This document shows positions 49,501 to 62,844 of a stretch of 64,000 bases of DNA, in pieces. Every line of letters begins with the position of its first letter. Position 1 is the stretch's first letter. This stretch comes from Echinococcus granulosus (taxonomy: Eukaryota > Platyhelminthes > Cestoda > Cyclophyllidea > Taeniidae): the NCBI RefSeq assembly GCF_000524195.1, contig NW_020170385.1:1720849-1784848 (forward strand), written 5' to 3'. Under the pieces are notes generated by a model. The model did not search any database. It worked only from the letters and a program-made list of their open reading frames with translations, and was not told the origin of the DNA. The position numbers were made by a program, and so were the translations under genes.

Positions 49501-52500
49501 GAGTGTCAATATTGCTGCAAGATTCATTAGCATGGTAGAGGATTGAGTAGTGTTTCTCTTTAAATAGGCGATGGATCCGTCTTTGTGTTTGATTTACGGC
49601 ACAATGCGCGTCCGATGCATCGATGGAACGATTACAGTTGCACGGGCGGTTGCAGTTTTGCCACTTCAGCCGATTCAAAATATATCGCCTGTGGGTAAGT
49701 TGAACGTTGGTCTGATAAACATCTCCATTTCTATCTCCGCAACCGTTTTGAATGACCTAAGAGTCTTTTCTATTTTTCAATGAGTCGAGGTTGGTGCTTG
49801 AACAATTTTTGGTTAGTCTGATTTCATACTGTGTAATGCCGTGTGATGCGTCTAAGTTTTGTTTAAATCCTTTTCCGTTATTACAGAAGCTAGTTTGGCT
49901 ATCAAATTACTGACGTGTGCAGGGTGTGCCGCGTAAAATCTGATATTTGTGATTGCTATTGCGATGGTCATGTTATATGTACAAAACCTTACGAGATTGT
50001 TACAAGGTCTATCGTGGACTTATTTTCCAATTAGTCTTTTCGACAATGTATCCAAGTCTAACAGGTTATAATAATTCAGTTTTTGCACGAAATAAGTGAT
50101 ATGAGAAGATATTGAGTTTTTATAATGATCTGCGCTGGCTTTCTAAATGCGCATTTGAAACGAAATGCATTTCCAGGCCTTTGGTTTGGAGTTGGTAAAT
50201 GCGATAATCTGGCGGGAGGTCGCATTGTCTTACATTTCGGTTTTGGTTAAATGATTGGTGTTGAACAATCACCATTCTATACAAACTTGCGGTACATCTT
50301 GGTGTGTTTTTCCCGCAACTGCGCTTTTCAGAATATGGCTTGTGCTATCTTCTATACGCTCCACTGTCTTCATTAACCTTTGTGTCCTTTAAAACGTTTT
50401 AGTTGATGACACACCTGTGTGTATCACTTTATCCCCTATGACTTGCGTGATGAACATTCTTTTGGTTGTAAGTACGTAGCGTTGTTATTGCTTCCATGAA
50501 GATAACTTTGATGGATACTTTTTATGGTGGATATGTGATTAAAGGAAATGGGGTGTCATCTCGATGAGATTAGCCAGATCACAATCCCCACGGCCAATGG
50601 CGTTTTCATATGATTACACCGAGGTGCCATGGTTTGTTAGTTTGAGCCTTGAGCATGTGAACCCTACTTTTTCTTGATGCTTTTAAATCATCCTTATGGA
50701 GATCAGGTCACTCACCTATTATCACCTATCTACTCACTACTACAATTAATTTTACGACTTTTACTCTTCATAGAGGAAACATGGTTATTAGCTCTTAGTA
50801 GCGGCTTTTATTCCCCCATCCCTTTTACGCTCGATCGCAAAAGTAATTGACCATGACTGAACAAGAGACTCGTTACATTTCCTGGGTACGGGATTTGGGG
50901 AAGGGATTTATGATTGAATTAGAGTTTAACATTGTATCCTATGTTTTGCAAAAATTACAAATCCACACCACAGAAAGAACTTTTGATGCATAACTCTGTA
51001 AGAACCAACTTACTTAACTATCCGCATTATTTTGGGGCCTGGTTTTTCTATCAAGATTAACCAATTCTAATGTGAAGTGCTTCGATTAGCGATTAATAGG
51101 ACGGTTTCCACTTTGTTCTAACCCTACTTAACCTCATGCACTAAAACATCTGTCAGTAAACGTTTAAAATAGGAGTTTAGATTTTTGGCGTATTGTATGA
51201 CATAATTCTTTTCTTTGATTGAAAAATTAACATTCGGCGAAAATGTTATTGTTCTTGTGCTCAGTTGCGGCCCAGCATTATGGAGGAATGATTTGCAACG
51301 CATTATTTAACCATAAGGCGGCAAGTAGTACTGAGATGCACCCGCACAACCCACAAGGGTGCAAGAAAAATGAATGAGAATGCCTTGCAATGCTCAGTAG
51401 AAGAAGGAAAGCTACATTTCGGCGGCGCGCAATCGCATAATGGATTAATCCATTTAACATCCTTTTCTTCGAAGTTAACGTTAAACAAGGCAAAGAGTCT
51501 TAAAGTGGACAGAAATTTGTTGGTACGCAAGCCTTTCGATTGTTTATTTATCTACGAATTTTGGGAAAAATAGTTCTTATTAGGGAATAACTTGGATTAC
51601 TTGTAATGCACCTGTTTTTTATTTTGATCTTGGACTCCCCTAAATATACTTTGTATGGTAATTTGCTAGGGAATTTCGAATAGTGCGATACTCCTTTTTT
51701 TATTTCGGCAGGTTTTAGGTGTTGATGAACGGCGTTTCTTATGCTGGTACTTACATTTCGCTGTGGGCTTATACAAATAAGGATGCACTAACTCCCGAAA
51801 AAAAGTGCAGAACACACGGAAGAAAGGGCTTTTGCAACTCTCTTTTATGACTCCTTCGATTGTCACCGTGATGTGATGTATGGGTCGACGCCGGTAGTTC
51901 TCACTCCGAAGGGACCTCACAGAGAAATATTAACCGTTCGCTTACCTGCCTAAAATTTGTGCATTCGTGTTTTGTATACTGTGTTGTGTGCCTCCCCAAC
52001 AAACGTCGCCGCCCGTCACTGCCATCATTTGATAAAATTCAACATCCGTTTTTTTTTTTAACTAATAAAGTAACTGGTGTATGCATGATGCGTGCCAAAG
52101 CTCACGGACCATGCAGTAGTGAGATCCTCCCTCCAAATTACTGATTCGTCACTCACTCGCATTTACTATGGGAATGTCACCCGTTAATCGTAGCTTAACG
52201 CACAACTTACCCAATATTGGGGCCACACTGCGCGCCTTCGAAAGTTGGGTTCTTAGAAGTGAATACGAACTTTCTTCATGCAGAATCAATGGGAAACAAT
52301 GGTATGAAGCGGGCGCGTAAATTTTAATGGGCATAGCAGTAGCTCCGATATCAATAATGCGAATAATACAAAGCTGAAGTTGCAATAATTGTAAAAACAC
52401 AATTTGTCATTTTAATTTGAAGTGACTCTACTTAATTTCTTTTCTCCATTTAAAATGCATGAAGGCTATTCTACTGGAAATTTCCCGAAAAAGAAAACGT

Positions 52501-54296
52501 AGAACTCTACTGATTTTGTAAAAGAGCATTTTTCGTCATTTTGGCTCTAGAGAACTGGAATATATGATGTCGATCTGCTGGATTGTAAGCAGAATAGAAA
52601 CACGGCGAAAGGGAATATTCTCCCTTTTTCATTCTTAATGTTATGGTGAAATAAAACTGAGAAAGCAAGAGTTCGCTTTTAAAATCAACTCCATGTGACG
52701 TTTGTTTTGCTCTTCCATTGCAGCTCGGAATCCGGCTACGTGAACGTATACGCATGGGAGGCGGTGATGAATGACGCGACAAGGTGTCCGAAGCCGCTAA
52801 AGTCCGTGGGGAACTTGACCACCGCGGTGGATCAACTTCTCTTCCATCCTTCAAACCAGATGCTCTATATGGCCTCCTCCCTGCAATCTGCAGCTGCAAG
52901 GCTGGTGAGTCCACCACTAACCGACTACTGCACCCCTTTTTCTACAATGTTTTGATTTCACCAAAGGTCAAGATTTACATCAGCTTCCCTTGACATTTGG
53001 CTGCAATTCTAAAATGGCCTGCTTTGACGAATTTCCTAAAACCATTTCATTTGGTTTCGATGTTGCGTATTCCACTCGTACTGATTTGGACTATCAGTTA
53101 GATGATTGGCTCTACCTTGCCGAATGTGCGTGTTAGAACAGCGTCGAAAACGTAAAGGTCTCCGGACTTTATTTCTAAGTTTTCGCTGTGAGTTTTTTTA
53201 AAGCATGATTGGTGGTTTCGTATATGCTTGAATGCACATTTGATATCCATAGGGAAGTCGCTTTATTTTTTACGACTTGGCAAGGCTTTATGCTTTGCCA
53301 CTTGTTGATGTGCTTTTTATTATGCCCCCTTCCACGAAACAGTGAGATGGAATTAATTGCGAATGCTTTTTGATGATCCCAAATGATAATGTGGTGAAAC
53401 GTGTTTGATATTATTTTATGTCCAAGCGCTTATTTGGGTTTGAGAGTGCTTTCTGGAATGCGCGCATAATAACGAAATACACCTACTAATAACGGCACCG
53501 CTACTCGCTTATACACCATAAGCATTGATTCACTCAAGTTAGTATTGTGTTAAACTTACACTGTTATACGCAAATAAAATTATTAAAGCTCAAAATAAAT
53601 TCCCTTGTTTGTGTTTCAATACGGCTACATAACTTTGTTCTGAAAATTTTGTTAGCTTTATAATTCATGGAACGTAAGAAGGATCGCGCTTTAATTGTAC
53701 AATTTACCGCTCCGAAGGAAAGTTGCGGTTAACCTTTTTTGCGTTAACATAATGCTTGTACTACGACGCTTTTCTGTTATAGCTTTTACGGGTATCTAAC
53801 ATCTCTGCTTGATGATGGACAACTGGCGATTTATCAAGATCGAAGTTCTGTCTAGCTGTTTTTTTAATAAAATTTATGTCTAAAGACCGTGATGATTTTT
53901 ATAACAGTTTGATTACAGTGTTAAGATAGCAACTGCCGAGTGTCAGAGTGCTTATGAGTCACGTTTTGGTAGACTGTTCAACTTAGCAGAGGCCGTAAAG
54001 GAACTTTGTTCTTCATGGCGCTTCCCCTAAAAAGCGATTTAAGATAGGGCTTTTAACTGGCAACTGTAGAGTACAGGAACCGCTTTGCAGAATACGTATT
54101 TTCTTAAAAAACTGTGTGCCTCCTTTAGTACGATTTAGGTGGTCAGAGGGTGTGCTCCAACTTCCCGACATGCATGGGGCGACTTGGCGTGCCGACTGCG
54201 GTGGGATTCAGTCCGTACGGCGGCTACCTGGTCGTGGGGCAGGCGAGCGGTCATGCCGCCCTCTACCACTTCGACTGGCGGAACAGCAAGTATTAA
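43595..54296 (+). CDS. UTP18: U3 snoRNA-associated protein 18 homolog, WD-repeat
   Basis: UTP18 is a WD-repeat scaffold of the small-subunit processome, which matures 18S rRNA in the nucleolus. Exons: 43595-43657, 43686-43801, 43835-44111, 44157-44279, 44634-44783, 45862-45952, 49568-49694, 52724-52904, 54129-54296, about 431 residues. The order fits the family: an acidic SPAWVDQEN block, a basic RKRKRR cluster, CGHLTSVEFNRTHPIVMTTS, then WD blades with FEKFPISSAKFTSTGEK, YDLISNK, GDILNAFSSDGSVFVFDLRH, SKYIACGSESGYVNVYAW and FSPYGGYLVVGQ, ending in DWRNSKY. Human UTP18 is longer (about 556) at its N-terminus. The start at 43595 is the first ATG in frame, but upstream exons are possible. Early introns are 28, 33 and 45 nt, later ones up to 3.6 kb. 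Confidence 0.92.
45953..49567 (+). other. UTP18 intron 6
   Basis: A 3.6-kb A+T-rich intron between two WD-blade exons; the protein alignment runs straight across it. ORFs inside, such as 47226-47561, show no motifs. I see nothing specific. Confidence 0.55.
49695..52723 (+). other. UTP18 intron 7
   Basis: A 3-kb intron. A stretch at about 51797-51953 has a protein-like frame on the plus strand and another on the minus strand (51666-51920), possibly a nested gene or relic. Neither joins UTP18, whose alignment is continuous across the intron. Confidence 0.45.
52905..54128 (+). other. UTP18 intron 8
   Basis: About 1.2 kb of A+T-rich sequence before the last exon. Donor GTGAGT and acceptor CTCCTTTAG are clear. 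Nothing else seen. Confidence 0.55.
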
Positions 54297-57200
54297 TCTC
54301 ACCTTACTTTACTCTTCTCCCTCCACCACCCTCTGGATCTACACTAGATTCTGCTCTTAATCTTGTCAAACTCTTCACTTCTGATTTGTGGCCCTTTATG
54401 TGTGCTGTATCATATTCCAACTGATTGCGTACTCTTGGGACCACTGTTGGTGTAAATTTTTGATAACACTTGTGCATATTGTCGTGATGCTAATTTTTCA
54501 CAAATCTTCTTGCAGATGTTCTTCCGATTTTAAAATTGTAAAGTAGTTTAATCGTTCCATTCGGGTGTTCGATGGCTACGTGATCTGGTGCAAAATTTGG
54601 GTTGAAAACTTTGGAGACGTAACATAAGTGATTGGGATGCATCTTGATTGCAGTTTTTTTCAATTCAGTATGTTTGCATTTGGCAATGTTTGTAACTTCG
54701 ATTCGCTTTTTTCGGCCTTGAAGCGTTGGGTGTAACCATTACGAATCAAGGATTAATGAGCTTTGGTCCGAATTGCTGAGCATATATTTGCTGAACTTTG
54801 TAAGGAGGGTGGACGAATTTGGGTTCTCAACATCTGATTCTTGACTTTGTGTGAAGTGTTTTAATGTGCATACGCCTTCCGTAATGAGCGCTTGTGCGGA
54901 CCCGCGAGTACACGGGGTGGAGCAGTTGGAGAGCATGGAGAGTGACAATAAACAACTGAAGGTTTGTGTGTATTTAGTGTTCAGCAGGCTTATGTTTAGG
55001 CAACTCATGTAACAGTCGTTCCCAGATTAGGTGTAATAACTCCTGCGTCATCTTGAAATAAGATGAAGGAAGGTGATTAAGCTTACCAGAAACATTAAAC
55101 ATGGCAGTTATAGTTGTGAAATGATGGGGATTTGTGGGAAATCGCTGGGTCAGATGTGGGCATGTGGAAGGAGCACAAAACAATCTACATTTTACTGGCT
55201 AAAGCTGAAATCCTCAGTCATTATTTTAGCTTCTCAAGTAGCATTGTCACTTGCGTTTTGCAAAATCTCATGCGTATTTGGGAATTCGTACGCAGTGGCG
55301 ACATTTAGTCGCCAAGTGGGATGCAAATAGCATCCATAAACTGATCTTAATTGTTTCTCATAATTATTCTGCTGCGGCATTAAATGGTGATAAGGAAATA
55401 AAAGTTTCACCTAAAATCACTATTATTTAGAGCTTTTTTGGTCTGTAAGTAGTGCCTGCTGGAACTCCCCTGTAGGCTTAGGTTTGTTCTGTTCAGTTCA
55501 TTAATTCACTTGACTTCACTGTCGTGTTGTCAGTAGTTTTAGATTTTGAAGCTGACTGACGCAACTGTCGTCGATTTTACGATATTCTTCATTACTGACA
55601 ATAAGCATGACCAGGGATTGAAAATCATTTTTGAGCGTGTGTTCAAGTTAGCACCCAAATTGACTTCTAACCGCCTCCGAAAATCGCGAAGCAGAATGGT
55701 GATCGCTTAAATTTTATATAAAGTTAACAAGGTTTTGGTTTGCCAACTTTCAAGACGTTCTAGAACTAAAGCTATGAGTTATAGTTAAAGTGCGATAGAT
55801 CCCTCCAGATTAGATCGACCTAAACCGTTATGGATAAAGTACTGTAAAAATACTTTATCCGATCAACAGTACAATGCGTTTTGTAGGCGATAGTGGGTTT
55901 TCGTTCGTTGCTTCTTTTGGACATGTGTGTTCACTATTTAGTAAGATGGGAAAGGCGGTGGTTTTGAGGAGGCTTTCTCTGGAAAATCTAATTTTATGAA
56001 ACCCCATTCCCTTCAAGTCGTCGCATGCACGTTAAAAATTACAACGGTGAGCCAAATGAATCCCACAGATAATAAAATTTTATGGACCATTTTTTCCGGA
56101 TTTAATTTGCTTTTTCACGCGTCGGTCCAATGCCTTTAAATTAAAAGTTAACAATGGAGCAAAAGTCTCTCATTGAACTTGCATTGAACACCTACCGAAA
56201 TACCTAAATGCTTTCCTATAATTGGTGAAAAATACGTTCAAAACGAAGTATGGGATAAATTTCCATTTTTATGGAGTTCAAATGATAGCTACTTATGAAC
56301 AGACAGATTTATTCGTGTATTTTACGCGAAGAATGTACTTCTAGTACAAAAAGTCTACGTTATTTGCTGGCGGTGGGAAAAAGTAATCGAATCTGAGGCA
56401 TACCGGTGTGCATCCGGTATACAGGAATTATTGAAGTGATTTACTGGTCCTTTTAGCTCCTTTTTTCGATTGACCCTCATGACAATGGTCTTAAAATATG
56501 TGGTGCCTCAGGCAGTTCGGAGTAGACGTCACAGAACGCATTTGCTTAGCAGAAATAGGCAAAAGCCTGTTCAGCTAGCTTGTCAAGTAAACCTTAAGAA
56601 TGGAGGGTGAATTTAGCATAATTTTCGTGCTTCTTTTGAGAATACCTCCTTTGTTTTTGGAGAGAAGTAGCTCCAATCTAAGAAAGTGAAATGCCTCACG
56701 CATATCACCTCCGACTTTGTGGAAACTCGAGGTAAACAAATTAGACTGTGGAAGCAGTCATTTAGTACCGAACTGTTATTTGTGTAGCGTCCATAAAAGC
56801 CACACTTCACTGAGACGACTTCGCTCCATCTTTTTTACATTGTTTAAAGACGTATGATTGGCTTTATCGATAACATCAACTTACTGAATTTCTTATCACA
56901 AAAAGAACCCAAAACAATTTTTCACAACGGGTTTGATTGCATCAGCTGCTAAAAATTGTAGTGTTCTACCAACTCTTAAAATCCATTTGTGAGGTAAGCT
57001 TCTAAGGTAGTTTAAAGTGCTTCTTGCACTTGAGGACCAAAAACAAGCTATTTCTTAACAAAAATCCAAAGTGAAAGGCATTCAATTTGGAAATGAATTT
57101 CGCATCAACGAAAACTTCAGACTAGTATTTCGATGTAATATATCACTGCTCTCTGAGTGCTTGATAAACCTCAACGTAGTGTTTTCACAACGAATAAAAC

Positions 57201-57602
57201 GCTGTGCTGTTGAAAGTGTGAATATGCTTGACTTCCTCATATTAAATGGTGTATCTAATGGGAAATCTTGAGTTCTCATTTTCACCCTTTAGCATTCAGA
57301 AGAAGGCTGGAATGTAGAGCTTTTTCTCAACACTGAAGGTGCGAAGACATAAGTGCTAAAGTGGACATGAAGTTAACGCATATGACTTATCGGTTTGTTC
57401 CTTACCTAGTATGATAAAGTAGCGGTCGAAAAATTCAAGCATATTTCCCATCTGATGCAACTGCCTCATTCTACCTAGAACACTGAGGAAGGAGTCATGA
57501 CCTTCAGGGGTCGTCCCTAAGCCCTTTTAATCTTCAGGATCGTCTCTACGTTACCCTTTTTATCTTCGTGCTAAAACGATAAGGCTACTTTGGTTTGTTT
57601 AG
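54297..57602. other. Intergenic, no clear gene
   Basis: About 3.3 kb downstream of UTP18. AATAAA at 54947-54952 could end its transcript. ORFs at 54739-55008 (-) and 55073-55330 (+) have no recognisable motifs. Confidence 0.45.
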
Positions 57603-58348
57603 AATGAATCGTCCCTTCCAATGGACCTCAAAGCTACCTATATTTTGCAACCTGGTCTCATTATAGAAAGGTAAGTTCATTTTTTTTCAGGTAATTATAG
57701 TGCTAAGTTCGGTAAATATTTTCCTACTGAAACGGGAATTATGACAGACTTTGTCTGAGTTGAGGCCTGTGTACTGATTATGAGATATCAACGGCTAAAT
57801 TTGGTAACACTTAAATCGGCATTTGAAAATGCTTAAAGCTGGCTGGCATTGCGTCCGTGCTGCTTTACCGAACGATTCAAAGCGATTCCTCCGTACTTTT
57901 AATCACTTGTCTGTATGGTGTGTCATGCAGCATGCGTGGTCTTTCGCTTGAAGGCGCGTCGGTAAGCCCATCATCAACTGAGGTACTGGATGCCGTGAAA
58001 CTTGGATTAGCTGGAGCATTGAAAAGGTCAAGCACTTTGCTAAAGCACAACTATTTAGTGAAATCATGATATTCAAACTAATCATTTCGTTAGGAAGGTG
58101 TAAACTAAGGTTAACAAATACGTCTGTTTAAGATTGTATACATCAGTTATAGTGCTTATAACTTTTTTCGAAAAGCAGATAAGTAATGGGTGATGTTTAT
58201 TTAACTTTCAGATGCAGTTTTGGTACAATTTCAGGTGGAACACAGTTGTGTTCCAACACTTAATATCGCTGACCTCACTCGCATTCGGAAAAATGTGAAT
58301 AGTCAATGCATTCTTCCCACGGTTTGTTCACAGGTCGTTTCATCGTAG
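57603..58348 (+). CDS. Candidate exons of an unknown gene or K2P 5' region
   Basis: Three exon-like pieces lie just before the potassium channel. 57603-57670 (acceptor TTTGTTTAG, donor GTAAGT) encodes about 22 residues containing MDLKATYILQPGLIIE. 57932-57961 starts at an ATG (MRGLSLEGAS) and ends at GTAAGC in phase 0. 58235-58348 (acceptor TACAATTTCAG) is open in phase 0 for 37 codons (VEHSCVPTLNIADLTRIRKN...) to a TAG. The last two join in phase; the first does not. None runs into the channel frame. They may be a small gene or alternative leader exons. Confidence 0.22.
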
Positions 58349-59308
58349 TCCGCATCATCGCGCTGTCGTGGTATTTTCGGGCATCTCACTTCTGCGTGAT
58401 TGGCTCACGGTCACTGGGCTGTATTCTCAACATGCGTAGCCAATCTGCTAAAAGAATGATTTTGTCACTTTTCTTGCGGATTCAAGGCAACCCTTCTTGC
58501 TGGTGTATGCAAAGATTCCTTAAAGCATGCTCAACGTGTAGCCCTTGCCGGCTGAAGAAGGAAAAAATCATGCCGAAATCTCGAAAACCTTGGCTCCTCT
58601 CACGCGTCTGCGAGACAATTGAGGGCGCTGGTCTGCTGATCGGCGTGGTTCCCACCTCGGCCGTCACACTGCGCAAACCGCCCACCACAGTGCTCGAGAA
58701 GGAGACCTACTCCGCGGAACTCTATAAACATCGACGCCGTCTAAAGGAAATTCGCGCAGGGTTCAAGCGCTTCCTTGCCTTCCTCTTCTCGCAAATCGGT
58801 CTCTCACTTCTTGTTATCGGCTACACCATCATCGGCGGCATGATTTTTCGTGCCGTTGAGTTGGAAAATGAGAAAATGGTAAAAATAAAAGGAAAGGAAC
58901 TGCGAACCGCTTTGGCTGACCAATTTTCGGGTGAAATCATTCGTGAGCTTCGCTATCAAATATCGTCGCTCAATACGTGGCAGGGAAAGTACTATACACC
59001 CTCACTCATGAACGAGAAAAGTTCAAAAAAAACAATCGGAGCTAGGAAAAACGCAATTAAAAATAAGGCTCGCCGACGCCGTGGACTTGGTAGTCACACG
59101 GAAAGTGAATTCGCCCGTCTAAGGCAGTGGCTGCATGTTATCGCGTATACGCTGCGGCATAAGACTCGACAAGAGCTTCATAGAAGCCTTCGAAAACTTG
59201 TAAAAATGATGGATCACGAGGGCTGGAATGGTGAGGATTCAATGGACGATCTAAAATGGAGTTGGGAAGGTTCCATTCTATTTGCAGTGACCGTCATAAC
59301 AACTATTG
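58306..59308 (+). CDS. Two-pore-domain potassium channel, first half (K2P/TWK)
   Basis: K2P channels carry background K+ leak current; each subunit has four membrane helices and two pore loops. This exon encodes the N-terminus, helix M1 (FLAFLFSQIGLSLLVIGYTI, about 157-176) and the first pore helix and filter start, KWSWEGSILFAVTVITTIG, where a GTGAGT donor interrupts the codon in phase 1; the next exon should supply the rest of the GYG filter. The M1-P1 loop is about 130 residues, roughly twice the usual size, very basic (KNKARRRRG) and without cysteine. The first ATG (58306) follows an in-frame TAG; ATG 58570 (MPKSRKPW) is an equally plausible start. I found no second pore in the remaining 4.7 kb, so the gene continues past the window. 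Confidence 0.87.
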
Positions 59309-60929
59309 GTGAGTTGCTGGGACTCCACCTTGATTGTAGGTCAAATAGGGGGCCCGAATGCCAAATCCTTGCACCGTTGAGCAAATGAAACAGATTAGCT
59401 CTCGGTGCTGCTGCAGCCGCTTCTAGTCAATTCATAGGTCAACCACCCATTTGGAATGAGAGCTTTTATCATGCATTAATTTTTATTTAAAAATTAAGCA
59501 GTTTTTTCAATTAGCTACGATTCTTTTCAAAGGCACGACTTAGCATTACAATGCCGATTGCACCTAGAACATTGAAATTCACTATTTGTCATGTTAGAAA
59601 TGCTGATTATTTGACGAATCATCGTAACTTAAACTATCAGTCGTTATTTTTCTTGGAGCAGGTATGGGCCACCTCAATGATGGTTTATTTATTTTGCTTC
59701 GGACATTTTTGCAGAATTTATATCCCATTATCTGGTCCATCATTCATCTTGGCCTTCATGGTTTAATTTTTTAATAACAAATTGACTTACATCTAACCTT
59801 GTCGCAGGTCTTAAATAACAAAATCGTGTTTTAGCGTTTTTATATTTAATGAATATGTGTTGGGTCATAGCATTTCGAATAATCCTCGAAATGTACCGTA
59901 AACGCTTGGAATAGAATGCTTCTGGGAAAGTTACAAATTGTTTTCCAAGAATACAAGTGTCAGCACGTGGTATAATGCAAAATTCCGATGGAAGCCATAG
60001 CCAAAACGGTGCTTGAGTAGCATGTGACCTACTACAAACTAAATTGTATCCATGGTCTGCTATATGCATACATTATTATCAATCCGATTTACAATATATT
60101 GGAAACCGATAATAATAACCCATTGGAATAATACGTCTCAGTTTTTTAAACAAATGTTCCGGAATAATTAAAGTGCCCTCTCGAATGATTGCACAAATGT
60201 AATTCATATTTACTAATGCTGCCATTTCACCGTGTTCATGGATTTGTGATGACATATGCTACCAACCAATGAATTAGTCTACTTACACACTACAATTTTA
60301 ACTACCCAAAGATCCGACTTTAAAGTAGCTAAATAGGGTCAGAGCGTGTTTTCAGTGTACCTCTGCTCCAATGATCAGGAGAGATTTCGTGGAAATACAT
60401 TTTTAGTCATTTTGGCTTGAAGAAAGTTGGACTTTATGCCTCATAACTTCATTATGACCATGTCATCAGGACAGTACTACTTCGCTTATGTCACTAAGTC
60501 GAGGTCGAGCATTGAGGAAACATTGTGCGTGTTCGCTAAATTTAACGTAGAAAGTCATCAAAATGCAGTGTCTTTACTTTGTTGTGAATGTCTAATCGCA
60601 TGCCAAAGTCAGTTGTCAAAAAGATGTTAAATTGGCATCTATCAATGTCTGCTCAGAAGTCATTTTGCCGGAGAGAATGGCAGTGTGATGCACAACATTT
60701 GATGTAAATAGGTTAATAAGTGAAATAAGATATGCCCAAGATTAAAAGTGGGAGCGTTAATTATAACTAAAGCGGAAATCTAATCGGCAACCGTATTTGC
60801 AGTTGGAGCTCTGCCGATTTCAAATTTCGTTGAAATCTGCATGAACAGATGGCAGCTGCATTTTCTGGAGGAAAAGCCCTTTCGAGCACCAGGGTAGCAT
60901 ATCGTGACTACAAGTGACATGTGTGTTAG

Positions 60930-61389
60930 GACCGAGGAAAATACCAGAGTTAGAGCGCCCTTCTGTTTATGCTACCTCTCTGCTCAGCGTATGTGAAATC
61001 ACATTGAAAGCTAAAACACTGATGATGATGGATCTGCGCGAGGTATTGCCCGCCTTGGAGTGCATCGCATCGCTCTTAGGTCCTTGTGCTAAATGACAGC
61101 AGACAACTTGCCGCACAGCCTACAAAGGTATCAACATTTACGGCTTTAAATGAATATTAACTCGTTCTTTCCAAAGATTACGATAGAATGAATCTAACTT
61201 TTGCAGGACCTGAATCTACTATTAGAACTCACGCACACAGCAATCTTCAGGAATTTCACTAATGCTCTAAGCAGAATCAACGATTTGTTCCAGTCGTTTG
61301 GATTAGTCAAAGCTGTTTCAAAATTCACTTCATGGGAAGCAGGACTTTGCCTTGAAGCACCAAAACTGACTGCAAACGGAGTGATATAA
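60930..61389 (+). CDS. Possible two-exon fragment, unknown helical protein
   Basis: 60930-61042 (acceptor GTGTGTTAG, donor GTATTG) and 61207-61389 (acceptor CTAACTTTTGCAG, stop TAA) join in phase 0. The joined frame encodes about 97 residues with a strongly helical, leucine-rich look: KAKTLMMMDLRE, then DLNLLLELTHTAIFRNFTNA and LSRINDLFQSFG. It lies within the presumed first intron of the K2P gene. No family recognised and no start found. Confidence 0.25.
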
Positions 61390-62828
61390 TTTAAAACTTA
61401 TGTGTCTTGATATTTAGTGGCTCATTGCTTTGGTACTCAATATGAGAATAGCTGATTTTGCATAGGAGTAGTTTTGATTTAATTTGAGTTGATTTAGTAA
61501 ATCTGATTTTCTTCTACACCTTTGGATAGAAATAAACCATTTTTGTAAGGAACGATTAGTTAAATATAACCTTATATTCGTTCATTGAGAAGCCCATCTG
61601 AGAGAATTCATCACATGAAATGGTGATTTTCATTTTTCACAGGATGCTATGGCTGAATTCACCCGGTATCTGTAAAACAGCTTTTTTATCATGATAACGT
61701 CTGTTGGTTTTTTCCTGAGAAGTCCTGACATAGTTTGCTATTCCCCTTTTTCGCTTTACACAATTTCGGCTAGATTGCAAATTTGTGTTCTTTCTATGTC
61801 AGACATAACTAGTGTGTGGTGTTGAGCTGTGTTGACTACCGTGGCTACTAAAATTCTTTCTACGTGCGAATCGGTTTTGTAATCACATCAGTCATTAAAT
61901 TTGACATTTCATTTATCGATGCGCTGTTCGATTTTCGCAAGAATTAACCTCTTTTTCTATTTGTTTTCCGCTGTGATAGTGAACCATCCAACACTGTATA
62001 GTAGAATGGAATGTTAATTACCGAATTGGTCGACTTTCCTCAAGAGGGCAATTTTTCGATTATTACTTCCATGACATACTTTATTTTACCATTAAAGTGT
62101 GATTGTAACCCTGAGGTTGTTTAAACGTAGCATTACAATGCGCACAATTCAACTCTTTCCTAACATCGCTGCCCACTTTAAGAACTCGGCAAATAAATCA
62201 CATTTCGACTACCATTGGGTTGAGCTGCACCGCATCAGAATAAGGCGCATTCGTTAATAAAACCCATTCACCAAATTTGCCCTAGGAAAGTCCCTACTTC
62301 TTTTAAACAATTCGTAATCATATTACACGAATTCAAGAAGCAGGCCTAAAAATACAGTAGGGGTCTTAGTATTTCAAAAGACGTGTGCAGTTCTGTCAAA
62401 CACCACAACCAAAAAGTTTCTAAAGAATTTGTTCACGAAGATGCAATTATAACAGAAATGTGAGAGCATAATCGAATAAACTGCTTGAAATTTGAAATTT
62501 TAGAGGGGAAGCACAATAACAATTATCTTTCAGTTGATAGCGTTAACACAGCGTTGCCCTTTACAACCTCCCGAGGTCTTATTGCAAGTTTTATAATTCA
62601 AACAAATTAATCTACCATGGAAACTAATTAAGTCTACGATTATGCCACGCATAAATGCTGAATTGAGTACATTTGAAGAAGATTCTAGATTAATTAAAAG
62701 AAAAAACCTTACCAGGTGACATTTCCATTACTGGCATGTTATTCAGAGATAACCTTCAACTTGAACGTCCAACTCCAAAATTTGAGTGGAATTTGCTCAG
62801 AATGCATTAGCGCGACCATTGTTCGGTG

Positions 62829-62844
62829 TGCGTGCGTGCGTGCG
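62829..62844 (+). repeat. TGCG microsatellite
   Basis: Four perfect tandem copies of TGCG. Confidence 0.7.

Noticed and set aside
51640..51665. Spliced-leader RNA gene (TTTGTATG followed by GTAA)
   Set aside because: Only the last few bases resemble known flatworm leaders; no leader body or Sm-site structure is visible.
59651..59766. Next K2P exon after the pore (acceptor TTGGAGCAG)
   Set aside because: It joins in the right phase but gives GMGHLND instead of the filter GYG and no M2-like conserved residues.
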